Shown: piece after piece, positions 15,815 to 23,625 of the stretch | How positions within the stretch are numbered: position 1 is the stretch's first letter | Layout: each line of letters starts with the position of its first letter | NCBI GenBank assembly: GCA_938003545.1 | Contig: CALKXY010000044.1 | Span: 1-35,629 of the forward strand | DNA length: 35,629 nucleotides | Reading direction: 5' to 3' | Source of the DNA: an uncultured Caulobacterales bacterium | GTDB lineage: Bacteria; Pseudomonadota; Alphaproteobacteria; Caulobacterales; Maricaulaceae | The notes under the pieces: generated by a model | The model's database searches: none | Told to the model about the DNA's origin: nothing | Seen by the model: only the letters and a program-made list of their open reading frames with translations | Position numbers and translations under genes: made by a program

Positions 15815-16273
15815 ATGACCACCCATATGAGTCGTATTAATAACCCTGATAAATCCCTCCCGCATCACTTACGCGGCGCTTTTCGCGGATTTGAAACCGC
15901 GTTGGGGCGGTACCTGAAACCTTACGGCATACCCATGTCGCATTTTTACATTCTCAGACTGCAATGGGATCCAAATGGGAACAGCCAAAAAGACATTGCG
16001 CGCCGCGCTTTCATGTCAGAGAGCGTCGCGTCTCAGGTTATCAAGAAAATGGAAGACAACGGTCTGTTAAGACGCATGCCAGACCGCGCTGATGCGCGGG
16101 CTCATCGCGTCCATCTTACCTCTAAAGGGCAAAAAACACGGGAAAACATCGTGTCTGATGGGTTAAGAATTTCTGATGAGAACGCACCAGAAATTTCTCC
16201 AGAAGATATGAAAACAACTATAGATGTTTTGATAAAAATTCGTCAGGGATTTGACCGGTACAACGCATCCTAA
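15815..16273 (+). CDS. MarR-family transcriptional regulator
   Basis: A 152-residue winged-helix regulator. The DNA-binding part (about 50-110) reads NSQKDIARRAFMSESVASQVIKKMEDNGLLRRMPDRADARAHRVHLTSKG, with the recognition helix in SESVASQVIKKME and the DxRxxR wing typical of MarR; helices at both ends form the dimer interface. The ligand is unknown. Starts at 15815 and 15827 are both possible (MTTHMSRINN); neither has a strong SD. It lies 68 bp upstream of marC on the same strand, so it may control marC. In E. coli marC is divergent from the marRAB operon but is not part of the resistance circuit, so no resistance role should be read from the names. Confidence 0.85.
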   Translation: MTTHMSRINNPDKSLPHHLRGAFRGFETALGRYLKPYGIPMSHFYILRLQWDPNGNSQKDIARRAFMSESVASQVIKKMEDNGLLRRMPDRADARAHRVHLTSKGQKTRENIVSDGLRISDENAPEISPEDMKTTIDVLIKIRQGFDRYNAS

Positions 16274-16341
16274 GCACCGCTTGATGCTCGAAAGATAAAT
16301 TTAAAGTGGGCGACCACAGACCAATCCGCTAAGGGGCGCGC

Positions 16342-16983
16342 ATGTTTGAAACAGCTATCTTTATCAGCGCCTTTACGACGCTTTTCGTTATCATTGACCC
16401 GCCAGGCTGTGCGCCCATTTTCGCGACCCTCACAAAAGGGACAAGCCGGAAACATCAACGGACCATGGCCTTTAAGTCCGTTGGGATTGCCGCCTTTATT
16501 TTGATCAGCTTCGCCTTTGTCGGAGAATGGTTATTTGCAAAACTAGGCATCAGCTTGGATGCACTTCGTATTGCCGGCGGCATTATGCTCTTCATCATTG
16601 GTCTGAATATGGTGTTTGAGAAGCGCACAGAAAAGCGAGAAGATCGCGCAGAAGAAATGTTGGAAGAAACAGAAGACCCTGAAGACATCTCTGTCTTCCC
16701 AATGGGCATCCCAATGATTGCAGGACCTGGAACAATGGCGACGCTTCTTATCATGATGAAAAGTTTACCCGACACTATTTCAGCACACGCAGGCCAGATC
16801 GCGATCGTTTCGGCTTTAGTTGCCGTTTTGATTATCACTCTGGTTACATTCTTAATCGCTGGCCCGTTGATGAAATTAATGGGTAAAAGTTTCACAGACA
16901 TACTGACCCGTGTTCTCGGCGTCCTCCTCGCGACACTCGCGTCGCAATTTATTATTGATGGTGTCAAAGGCGCATTGTTTTAA
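16342..16983 (+). CDS. MarC-family inner-membrane protein
   Basis: A 213-residue protein of the MarC (UPF0056) family with about six transmembrane helices. Characteristic segments are FVIIDPPGCAPIF near the N-terminus (the family's DPPG/DPLG motif), IAGGIMLFIIGLNMVF, and PMGIPMIAGPGTMATLL in the middle; a charged loop (EKRTEKREDRAEEMLEETEDPED) sits between helices three and four. The transported substrate is unknown. GGGGCG lies just upstream of the ATG. It converges on rpsP; the intervening terminator reads from the rpsP side. Confidence 0.9.
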   Translation: MFETAIFISAFTTLFVIIDPPGCAPIFATLTKGTSRKHQRTMAFKSVGIAAFILISFAFVGEWLFAKLGISLDALRIAGGIMLFIIGLNMVFEKRTEKREDRAEEMLEETEDPEDISVFPMGIPMIAGPGTMATLLIMMKSLPDTISAHAGQIAIVSALVAVLIITLVTFLIAGPLMKLMGKSFTDILTRVLGVLLATLASQFIIDGVKGALF

Positions 16984-17021
16984 CCAACACTGCGTGCCTT
17001 GCGCGCGCAGTTGAATCCGAT

Positions 17022-17053
17022 CCAAAAAAAGCCGCCTCCCGAAGGAGACGGCC
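17022..17053 (-). terminator. Rho-independent terminator after rpsP
   Basis: On the minus strand, arms 17052-17044 and 17039-17031 pair with one mismatch around a TTCG tetraloop, followed by seven T (17030-17024). It closes the ffh-rpsP transcript 45 bp after rpsP. Confidence 0.9.
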
Positions 17054-17075
17054 TTCATTCAGTCTGTAAGAAAAT

Positions 17076-17570
17076 CTACTCTTCAGCAGGTGTTTCTTCT
17101 GCAGCGGCTTCAGCCGGAGCTTCTTCTGCAGGTGCATTTTTTGCGTCTTCGATGGCTTGCTTTGCAGCCGCGTCAGCCGCCTTCTTCGCTTCTGCAGCCG
17201 CTTCTTTAGCTTCTGCTTCGGCCGCAGCGCGGGCTTCAGCTTTTTCTTTACGCTCTTCGATACGCTCTAGAGCTTTCTCGCCTGGCTTACCTTTTTCAGG
17301 GTTATTCCCAGCTGTCCATTCCCACATGCCTGCAGCACCGAGGAAACGTGCGACGCGCTCTGTTGGGCGTGCGCCTTTTTTCAACCAAGCCTGAACTTTT
17401 TCAACGTCCAGTTCGACACGCTTTTCGTGGTCTTTTGGAAGCATTGGGTTATAGGCGCCGACCTGCTCAATGAAGCGGCCATCGCGCGGGGCGCGAACGT
17501 CAGCAGCAACGATGCGGTAGTAAGGACGTTTTTTTGCGCCGTGACGGGCGAGACGTAGTTTAACAGCCAT
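17076..17570 (-). CDS. rpsP: 30S ribosomal protein S16 with long Ala/Glu/Lys tail
   Basis: S16 is a small 30S assembly protein. The first 80 or so residues are standard ([21 protein letters not shown], then [14 protein letters not shown] and the [19 protein letters not shown] region). The remaining 75 are a low-complexity Ala/Glu/Lys tail (for example [20 protein letters not shown]) ending in acidic [16 protein letters not shown]; extended tails are usual in alphaproteobacteria. It lies 36 bp after ffh on the same strand and is followed directly by a terminator, so rimM, trmD and rplS, which often follow rpsP, are not here. Confidence 0.96.
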   Translation of the reverse strand: MAVKLRLARHGAKKRPYYRIVAADVRAPRDGRFIEQVGAYNPMLPKDHEKRVELDVEKVQAWLKKGARPTERVARFLGAAGMWEWTAGNNPEKGKPGEKALERIEERKEKAEARAAAEAEAKEAAAEAKKAADAAAKQAIEDAKNAPAEEAPAEAAAEETPAEE

Positions 17571-17606
17571 GAGAGATTTCCTTTGGTTGGCAGTTCTAAA
17601 ATTAGG

Positions 17607-19214
17607 TTATTTCTTTTTTCCGAAAGGCGATCCCAAACCGGGCAGCCCTCCTCCACCAAGACCAGGTAGCTTTGCGCCGCCCAATCCGGGTAATTTCGGC
17701 AGTCCAGGCATATTGCCCATTTGTTTTTTAAGAGCTTCAAGCTGAGCAGGGTCCATATCCGCTGGGTTTGGTATACCTGCGGGCATTCCGCCTTTTGAAC
17801 CCGGCATCATCCCGCCTGGCATCTTCGGCATTCCGCCCATGCCCTGCATCGCTTGCATCATGCCGGCCATACCACCTTTGGACATTTTCTTCATCATGTC
17901 CGACATTTGGCGGTGCATTTTCAGCAGCTTATTGACCTCTTGCACGCTCATACCTGAGCCTGCTGCGATACGTTTTTTACGACTAGCTTTTAGAAGGCCA
18001 GGATTACGGCGCTCTTCTGGCGTCATCGACAAGATAATCGCTTGTTGCTGTTTCAACAGCTTATCATCAACGCCGCCTGCGGCATCGAGTTGTTTCTTCA
18101 TTTTACCCATACCGGGCATTAATTTCATAAGGCCGCCCATTCCGCCCATTTTTTGCATCTGGCCAAGTTGTTTGCCAAGGTCTTCAAGGTCGAACTGACC
18201 CTTACGCATTTTCTCTGCAGCGAGTTGCGCATCTTTTTCATTGATAACTTGCGAGGCTTTTTCAACGAGAGAGACAATGTCGCCCTGCCCCAAAATACGA
18301 CCCGCCAAACGTTCGGCATCAAAGGCTTCGAGGCCGTCCAGTTTCTCGCCAGTCCCGAGGAATTTAATTGGCAGACCTGTAACAGCCCGCATAGACAGCG
18401 CAGCACCGCCGCGACCATCGCCATCAATCCGCGTTAAAACCAAACCTGTCAGCGGAAGACGCTCATTGAAGCGTTTTGCCGTTTCAACAGCATCTTGGCC
18501 TGTCAAACTATCCGCGACGAGAAGCGTTTCAATTGGATTGGTCGCCTTGGCAATGGCCTCGACTTCATCCATCAATTCATCATTGACCGTTGTCCGACCC
18601 GCCGTGTCGAGGAAGACGACATCATAGCCGCCTTTTGCACCCTCGGTCATCGCGCGTTTTGCGATGTCCAATGCGCTTTGACCTTTGATGATCGGAAGGA
18701 ATCCTGTGCCAGCTTGCTCGGCCAACATACCCAACTGATCCATCGCCGCAGGACGGTTCGTATCGAGTGAGGCGAAGAGCACTTTTTTCTTTAACGCGGT
18801 CCGCAGATAGAGACCCAATTTACCAGTCGTCGTTGTTTTACCAGAGCCTTGAAGGCCCGCCATGAGGATCGCGACAGGTGGGCGGCCAGATAGATTTAAC
18901 TGATTAGCTTTGGCGGCCTCTGCTTTGTCGGCATCATCATCGGAGAGCGTGCCGCCAAGCATATCAATAAGAGCGTCATTGACGATTTTAACGACCATTT
19001 GGCCGGGCTTAATCGACTTGATAACTTTTTCGCCGACGGCTTCAGTACGGACTTGTTCCACAAATTGTTTGACAACAGGCAAGGCGACATCGGCTTCTAG
19101 CAAAGCAATGCGGATTTCACGCATGGCTTTATTGACGTCGGATTCGGACAGCGCACCGCGTCCGGTTAAACCGTCAAATACATTACCTAGCTTATCACCT
19201 AAGGCTTCAAACAA
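17607..19214 (-). CDS. ffh: Signal recognition particle protein Ffh
   Basis: SRP GTPase that targets nascent membrane proteins to FtsY with the SRP RNA. Order: N domain (about 1-90), G domain with P-loop GLQGSGKT (120-127), DTAGR (203-207) and TRID (261-264; alphaproteobacteria use Arg in place of the usual Lys), and a Met-rich M domain (about 325-460) with RRNPGLLKASRKKRIAAGSG, the RNA-binding part. The 535 residues exceed the usual 450-510 because of a Gly/Pro/Met/Lys-rich C-terminal tail of about 75 residues. The gene is followed by rpsP. No SRP RNA gene was recognised in the window. Confidence 0.97.
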   Translation of the reverse strand: MFEALGDKLGNVFDGLTGRGALSESDVNKAMREIRIALLEADVALPVVKQFVEQVRTEAVGEKVIKSIKPGQMVVKIVNDALIDMLGGTLSDDDADKAEAAKANQLNLSGRPPVAILMAGLQGSGKTTTTGKLGLYLRTALKKKVLFASLDTNRPAAMDQLGMLAEQAGTGFLPIIKGQSALDIAKRAMTEGAKGGYDVVFLDTAGRTTVNDELMDEVEAIAKATNPIETLLVADSLTGQDAVETAKRFNERLPLTGLVLTRIDGDGRGGAALSMRAVTGLPIKFLGTGEKLDGLEAFDAERLAGRILGQGDIVSLVEKASQVINEKDAQLAAEKMRKGQFDLEDLGKQLGQMQKMGGMGGLMKLMPGMGKMKKQLDAAGGVDDKLLKQQQAIILSMTPEERRNPGLLKASRKKRIAAGSGMSVQEVNKLLKMHRQMSDMMKKMSKGGMAGMMQAMQGMGGMPKMPGGMMPGSKGGMPAGIPNPADMDPAQLEALKKQMGNMPGLPKLPGLGGAKLPGLGGGGLPGLGSPFGKKK

Positions 19215-19414
19215 GTCTTACTTTACCTTCCATCAGGACAACGCAAAATGCCGTGGCGAACGAAACTCGTCGACCACGGTACTCCGTCTGCATCCTGCAC
19301 AGCGCGGAGCGCAGAATTAAAACTGCGCGAATGAGCGGGCCATTACGGGCAAAACCACAAACTGTCAAGCGATAGCCATTGGTCCCGCCAAATGCATGAA
19401 AGGCCGCAATTAAC

Positions 19415-20794
19415 TTATTCAGCCGCAGCTAGAACTTGGCGAGGGCCCTCACGACGATCAATCCGAACAGGCAGTTGAACCGTGAAGACTGTGCCTTCGC
19501 CTAACTGGCTTTGAATATGGATTTGCCCACCCATTCGGATGATTAGGTTTTGCGTAATCGAAAGACCCAGCCCCGTCCCTGTCGTTGTCGAAGACAAACG
19601 ATTATCAACTTGTTCAAAACGGTTAAAGACACGGCTGATATCGTCTTCGGGAATACCGACACCCGTATCGCGTACAAAGAGACAAATCTCGGTCAAGCCA
19701 TCTCGGCCTTTAATCGAGCGAGATTGTAACATCACGTCAATGCGGCCCTCTGCCGTGAATTTAACTGCATTTCCAATCAGGTTGTTCGCAATCTGGCGCA
19801 GACGGGACTCGTCGCTGATAATACGCTCGGGCATATCGTCTGGCCAATGCAGATCTAGCGCCAGCCCTTTTTCAATCGCCGCAGGGCGGTTTAAGGCGAC
19901 CAAGGCTTGCAACATTGCAAGTAAATTAAAGGATGCATAAGAAAAATGCGCCTTGCCTGCGTCTAATTTTGACAGGTCCAAAACATCATTGATAATGGTC
20001 ACCAACCCTGTCGAACATCCGTCGATAATATCAACGTATTTTTCCTGCACATTCGTCATCTCTGTACGCTTAAGCAGGCCAGCCATACCAATGACGCCAT
20101 TTAGCGGCGTCCGAAGTTCATGAGACATATTTGCAAGGAAATTAGACTTGGCGAGGTCAGCTTGTTTAGCGAGCTCAATATTCTTCTCTAGTAAATCGAA
20201 AAGATTATGCATGGACATCGAGAAAACGCCTAACGCGGCAGAAACAATACTGAGGGCAATGGTAGCCTGCACAGCCCGCATAAAACTGCGCGTAATATAT
20301 TCATCCGGGATAACGCCGACTGGCGTCGGAAGGCTCATCGAAAGCGAATAAAGATACCAAATCATCAATGTTGTAACGCAAGCATATCCCAAAACCATGC
20401 GCCAGCCTGAAATAAATCCATTGATAATGGCTCCGCCAATCAACAATGGTAGCATAGCTGAGTTAATACCAACGCCTTCGGGAATGGCCGTCCCCGCTAT
20501 GCTCACTAACGTCAAGAAAGAGTAGAAAGCTGCAAATCCAGCGAAGTTTTTCGTCCATCGTAATAGATGCGTGGTGGTCATAACAATGAAAATCGCGCTG
20601 AGGGCGATCCAATGATCAAGTGTCCACTCGCCATAAGCATAGCTCATGAAACCAATATTTATAAGCTGAGCGACCAGGAACACCCAGCCAATCATATAGA
20701 CGGCACGCGCACGTAGAAAATCCACGGCCGCCATGCGGGCGTCAATGCGCAAAAAACGCTCATATGCAGATAGAATCTTGATTGCCACTCCCAC
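19415..20794 (-). CDS. Membrane sensor histidine kinase
   Basis: A 459-residue kinase with an N-terminal membrane part (about six helices, 35-200) and no obvious extracytoplasmic sensor domain, followed by HisKA (phospho-acceptor H225 in NMSHELRTPLNGVIG) and HATPase_c with the N box (DESRLRQIANNLIGNAVKFT), G1 DTGVGI, and G2 TGTGLGLSI. No receiver domain is fused. The C-terminus ends 30 residues after the last ATPase strand. The multi-helix N-terminus may sense membrane state or a small molecule. No response regulator gene neighbours it, so its partner is encoded elsewhere (an orphan kinase). About 200 bp of unassigned sequence separate it from ffh. Confidence 0.9.
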   Translation of the reverse strand: MGVAIKILSAYERFLRIDARMAAVDFLRARAVYMIGWVFLVAQLINIGFMSYAYGEWTLDHWIALSAIFIVMTTTHLLRWTKNFAGFAAFYSFLTLVSIAGTAIPEGVGINSAMLPLLIGGAIINGFISGWRMVLGYACVTTLMIWYLYSLSMSLPTPVGVIPDEYITRSFMRAVQATIALSIVSAALGVFSMSMHNLFDLLEKNIELAKQADLAKSNFLANMSHELRTPLNGVIGMAGLLKRTEMTNVQEKYVDIIDGCSTGLVTIINDVLDLSKLDAGKAHFSYASFNLLAMLQALVALNRPAAIEKGLALDLHWPDDMPERIISDESRLRQIANNLIGNAVKFTAEGRIDVMLQSRSIKGRDGLTEICLFVRDTGVGIPEDDISRVFNRFEQVDNRLSSTTTGTGLGLSITQNLIIRMGGQIHIQSQLGEGTVFTVQLPVRIDRREGPRQVLAAAE

Positions 20795-20897
20795 TCGGCT
20801 TGATCAGACACCACAGTATAACAAATACATTAGGAAACAATTGATAGGCAAAATCCCGCTGGAGCGTCGCAAGGTCCGATCAAAGTTCAATATCGCA

Positions 20898-20930
20898 ACA
20901 AAAAAGGCCCCCGCGAGGGAGCCTTTAAAA
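20898..20930 (-). terminator. Rho-independent terminator after rplT
   Basis: On the minus strand, AAAGGC..CCC and GGG..GCCTTT arms (20922-20927 with 20904-20909, one mismatch near the loop) enclose a four-base loop and are followed by TTTTTT. It lies 34 bp after the rplT stop. Confidence 0.85.
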
Positions 20931-20963
20931 ACTTGTTTTCGGGTTTTACCCCTTAGCTAAAAA

Positions 20964-21341
20964 TTACGCTTTGACCGTATGTGGTGCAGATGCGTTTTTC
21001 TTCGCCGTTTCAACCAATGCCGCAAAGGCTTCTGGCTCATTGCCAGCCATGTCGGCGAGGACCTTACGGTCAATGTTGATGTTAGCTTTATTCAAGCCGT
21101 CCATGAAACGACCATATGTCATGCCATGTAGACGGGCCGCAGCGTTGATGCGTTGGATCCAAAGGGCGCGGAACTGACGCTTTTTCAGTTTACGACCAAT
21201 ATATGCGTATTGGCCGGCTTTTTCGACAGCCTGGTTCGCGATACGGAATGTATTCTTCCGACGGCCGCGATAGCCTTTGGCGCGTTTTAGGATTTCTTTG
21301 TGGCGTGCGGATTTGGTTACGCCGCGTTTGACTCGTGCCAT
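20964..21341 (-). CDS. rplT: 50S ribosomal protein L20
   Basis: L20 is needed for early 50S assembly. The 125-residue, arginine/lysine-rich protein begins [24 protein letters not shown] and contains [23 protein letters not shown] and the C-terminal domain [23 protein letters not shown], all standard. It follows rpmI by 33 bp; GGAG lies just upstream of the ATG. infC, which often precedes rpmI, is not in the window. Confidence 0.97.
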   Translation of the reverse strand: MARVKRGVTKSARHKEILKRAKGYRGRRKNTFRIANQAVEKAGQYAYIGRKLKKRQFRALWIQRINAAARLHGMTYGRFMDGLNKANINIDRKVLADMAGNEPEAFAALVETAKKNASAPHTVKA

Positions 21342-21374
21342 GATAATTCTCCGGTAATGTAGGTAGGGCGGCGC

Positions 21375-21575
21375 TTAGCCGTAGGGCATGTACTTTTTCT
21401 TGATGACCTTGGCGTCGCAATTCGCAAGAACTGTTGTGCCGCGCAGCTTACGAATTTGATCGTTTGTGCGTTTGATCATGCCATGCTGTTTGCCAGCCTG
21501 GCCTGCTACTACCTTACCGGATTTGGTAATTTTAAAGCGTTTTTTTGCGCTCGACTTCGTCTTCATTTTGGGCAT
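21375..21575 (-). CDS. rpmI: 50S ribosomal protein L35
   Basis: Small basic 50S protein: [20 protein letters not shown], followed by [18 protein letters not shown] and ending KKYMPYG. The frame extends four codons upstream (to 21587), but the ATG at 21575 has GGAG six bases before it and gives the canonical MPKxKTKS start. First gene of an rpmI-rplT unit. The leader upstream has inverted repeats at 21638-21661 and 21710-21734. Confidence 0.96.
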   Translation of the reverse strand: MPKMKTKSSAKKRFKITKSGKVVAGQAGKQHGMIKRTNDQIRKLRGTTVLANCDAKVIKKKYMPYG

Positions 21576-21637
21576 TTCGGTCTCCAATTATATGGTCATC
21601 TTTCGAACTGTGCCGAAGATAACGTGCCTTTCGAACG

Positions 21638-21661
21638 ATCAGGCATGCCTATTAGCCTGAT
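21638..21661 (-). repeat. Inverted repeat in the rpmI leader or promoter
   Basis: ATCAGGC and GCCTGAT (7 bp) enclose ten bases, 63-86 bp before the rpmI start; the inner AGGCATGCCT is itself palindromic. It may be an operator or an mRNA leader stem. A second perfect 8-bp repeat (CGGGCTTT/AAAGCCCG) lies at 21710-21734. Confidence 0.35.
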
Positions 21662-21817
21662 ACGTTGCGTCACGACATGGGTCATGAAGGCGGGCGTATA
21701 GTCCCCCATCGGGCTTTTGGCAAGTCAAAGCCCGCAGCTCTATACATAGAAGACGCGAAACAGCCAAACTGGACAGGCGAACGTCCATAGGCCAAACATT
21801 GTTCTAGGAGAGGTGTC

Positions 21818-22189
21818 ATGAAAATATACGGGATTATCAACGGGTTGTTTTACGTGCTCTACGGGTTTTACGGCGTTTTAATGCCACGCCACCTAGCAAA
21901 ACACGTCACAGGATGGGCACCTGATCTGCTGGGTCTTCACCAAATCAGAGCCATGTGGATGGCCAGTATCGGCCTAGGCATCATCTGCATCATGGTGGCG
22001 CAACGCGGCCATCTGGCCAGCCTCACCAAAGCGATCATATTCATAACGCTTTGCTTTCTAGCAGGGCGGCTCATGGCGTTAGGGTTGGACGGCGCGGGCC
22101 CCACCCAAACCTATTTTGAAATTGGGATTGAAGTGATCTGGGCGGGGATCGGGTTATACCTTCTCTCCCGCGCCAAAGTTCGAACATAA
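21818..22189 (+). CDS. DUF4345-like four-helix membrane protein
   Basis: A 123-residue hydrophobic protein with four predicted membrane helices (about 4-24, 46-63, 69-86, 98-117). The beginning (MKIYGIINGLFYVLYGFYG) and the middle (LGLHQIRAMWMASIGLG) match the DUF4345 pattern. The function of the family is unknown. AGGAGAGG sits just before the ATG. The gene is divergent from rpmI and converges with the DUF1501 gene, with only 4 bp between the two stops. Confidence 0.75.
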   Translation: MKIYGIINGLFYVLYGFYGVLMPRHLAKHVTGWAPDLLGLHQIRAMWMASIGLGIICIMVAQRGHLASLTKAIIFITLCFLAGRLMALGLDGAGPTQTYFEIGIEVIWAGIGLYLLSRAKVRT

Positions 22190-22193
22190 ACCG

Positions 22194-23615
22194 TTAGGCA
22201 AAGTTCAACGCAGACCTTTCAAAACGACCAAGGTTCGGGAAAATCCTTGCCAGCTCACCGTCATCTAAGCCGAACCATCGGCCTAGAGTGGCGGCATGTT
22301 GTTCAACCGATGTCGTTGGAATCAAGCGTCCTCGCTGACGTGTGTATTGCGGATGGCCCGTGTCAATTTCTGGAATATCCCCGTAAATCTCACCGCCGCG
22401 AACAGACCCGCCCGCAACAAAATGATGTCCACCCCAACCGTGATCCGACCCATCACCATTGCCCACCATAGAGCGGCCAAAATCGCTCATCGTAAACAAG
22501 ATAACGTCATTCCACGTGCCGAGTTCGACCATAGCCGCACGAAAGGCTGCCATAGCATCATTGAGCTCTTGATGACGCTCAGGTAATCGCCGGCCTTGCG
22601 TATCATGCGTGTCATATCCGCCTTGCGCTGTGTAGAAGACCTGACGACTCACGCTTAGCGCGCCACGCAAGGAAATAGCTTGCGCCACACCGCCCAATTG
22701 ACGACCCAAACCTGTATTCGGGAAAATTGTTGTCAATGGCGTGGCCGCTGCCGCACGTTCAGAATAGGCAATTTGATTATCTATCCCGCGACCCGCCATG
22801 CCAGAGGAATCCCGTCGGAAAACATTTGCATGATCAAAGGCTTGTTTGCGCAAATATGCATTTAATTTAACGCGGGCTTCATCGCCGTCACCCCCGCGTC
22901 CTAAATATGAACGTCTCTCTCCAGCATCGATATCAATACTTTGACCGACGCCTGGCACGCGGAAGGCGCGGGCACGCTGGCCTGCCAAGAACACATCAGG
23001 CGAACTTGCAGTAATCGCCGTATAAAGCGGATTAGCGGTTGCATCCGAAGCCAAGACCGCGTCGGCAAATTGCCCACCCCAGCCCAAACGCGTGCCTTCC
23101 GTGCCTAATGACATCCATGTGGATTGCTGGTCATTATGAGAGAATATACGCTTTGGCAGCTCAACACGACCTTGTTCAAAATCATCGCGCGTTGCTGGCT
23201 CCAGAAGAGGCCCGACGTTCCCGACGATTGCCGCTTCGCCAGCATTAAACATATCGCGTACACCAGATAATTCGCGCGGCAAGCCAAAGCGGCGACCATT
23301 AAAGCGGGCCGGTGTCCCAACATTTAACTCAAGAATATTATCGCGATTTCGCGAACTATCAGCGTCATCTGAATTATGACTTGTGAAAATACCCTGACGT
23401 AACCCCTTGAGAGCATCATAACTATCTTGGTCTTTAGGTAGGATTGTGTCGCTATTATCCATGCCGCCTTTCAGCATGATTCCAACAACAGCTTTATATC
23501 CGCCCACATTTGCAGCGCGTGCCGCGCCTTGACTCAGCATCGATAGGCCGAGGGTTGCCCCTGCAAAGCCCAATGTCGAGCGGGTGATAAATTGGCGTCT
23601 GTTATAATAAGTCAT
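22194..23615 (-). CDS. DUF1501 secreted protein (Tat signal)
   Basis: A 473-residue DUF1501 protein. The start at 23615 is set by GGAG six bases before the ATG and by the twin-arginine signal RRQFITRSTLGFAGATL ... GAARAA (about 6-36), so it is probably exported folded by Tat. The mature part has the family pattern: GGMDNSDTI early, YDTHD in the middle, and MSDFGRSMVGNGDGSDHGWGGHHFVAGGSVRGGEIYGD, whose Asp/His/Gly positions resemble the metal sites of alkaline-phosphatase or sulfatase-type enzymes. No substrate is known. The frame is open to 23642, which would overlap the DUF1800 gene; the chosen start leaves 10 bp. Coupled expression with DUF1800 is expected. Confidence 0.85.
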   Translation of the reverse strand: MTYYNRRQFITRSTLGFAGATLGLSMLSQGAARAANVGGYKAVVGIMLKGGMDNSDTILPKDQDSYDALKGLRQGIFTSHNSDDADSSRNRDNILELNVGTPARFNGRRFGLPRELSGVRDMFNAGEAAIVGNVGPLLEPATRDDFEQGRVELPKRIFSHNDQQSTWMSLGTEGTRLGWGGQFADAVLASDATANPLYTAITASSPDVFLAGQRARAFRVPGVGQSIDIDAGERRSYLGRGGDGDEARVKLNAYLRKQAFDHANVFRRDSSGMAGRGIDNQIAYSERAAAATPLTTIFPNTGLGRQLGGVAQAISLRGALSVSRQVFYTAQGGYDTHDTQGRRLPERHQELNDAMAAFRAAMVELGTWNDVILFTMSDFGRSMVGNGDGSDHGWGGHHFVAGGSVRGGEIYGDIPEIDTGHPQYTRQRGRLIPTTSVEQHAATLGRWFGLDDGELARIFPNLGRFERSALNFA

Positions 23616-23625
23616 TATCCGCTCC

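Noticed and set aside
15680..15868. 62-codon minus-strand frame overlapping the MarR-like start
   Set aside because: No family pattern and it overlaps the better supported plus-strand regulator.
15815..16983. MarR-MarC pair as an antibiotic-resistance locus
   Set aside because: The shared names are historical; MarC is not part of the mar resistance circuit and nothing here shows drug efflux.
19215..19414. SRP (4.5S) RNA gene near ffh
   Set aside because: No conserved GGAAGCAGCC-type loop in this 200-bp gap on either strand; only a 6-bp CCGTGG/CCACGG repeat was seen.
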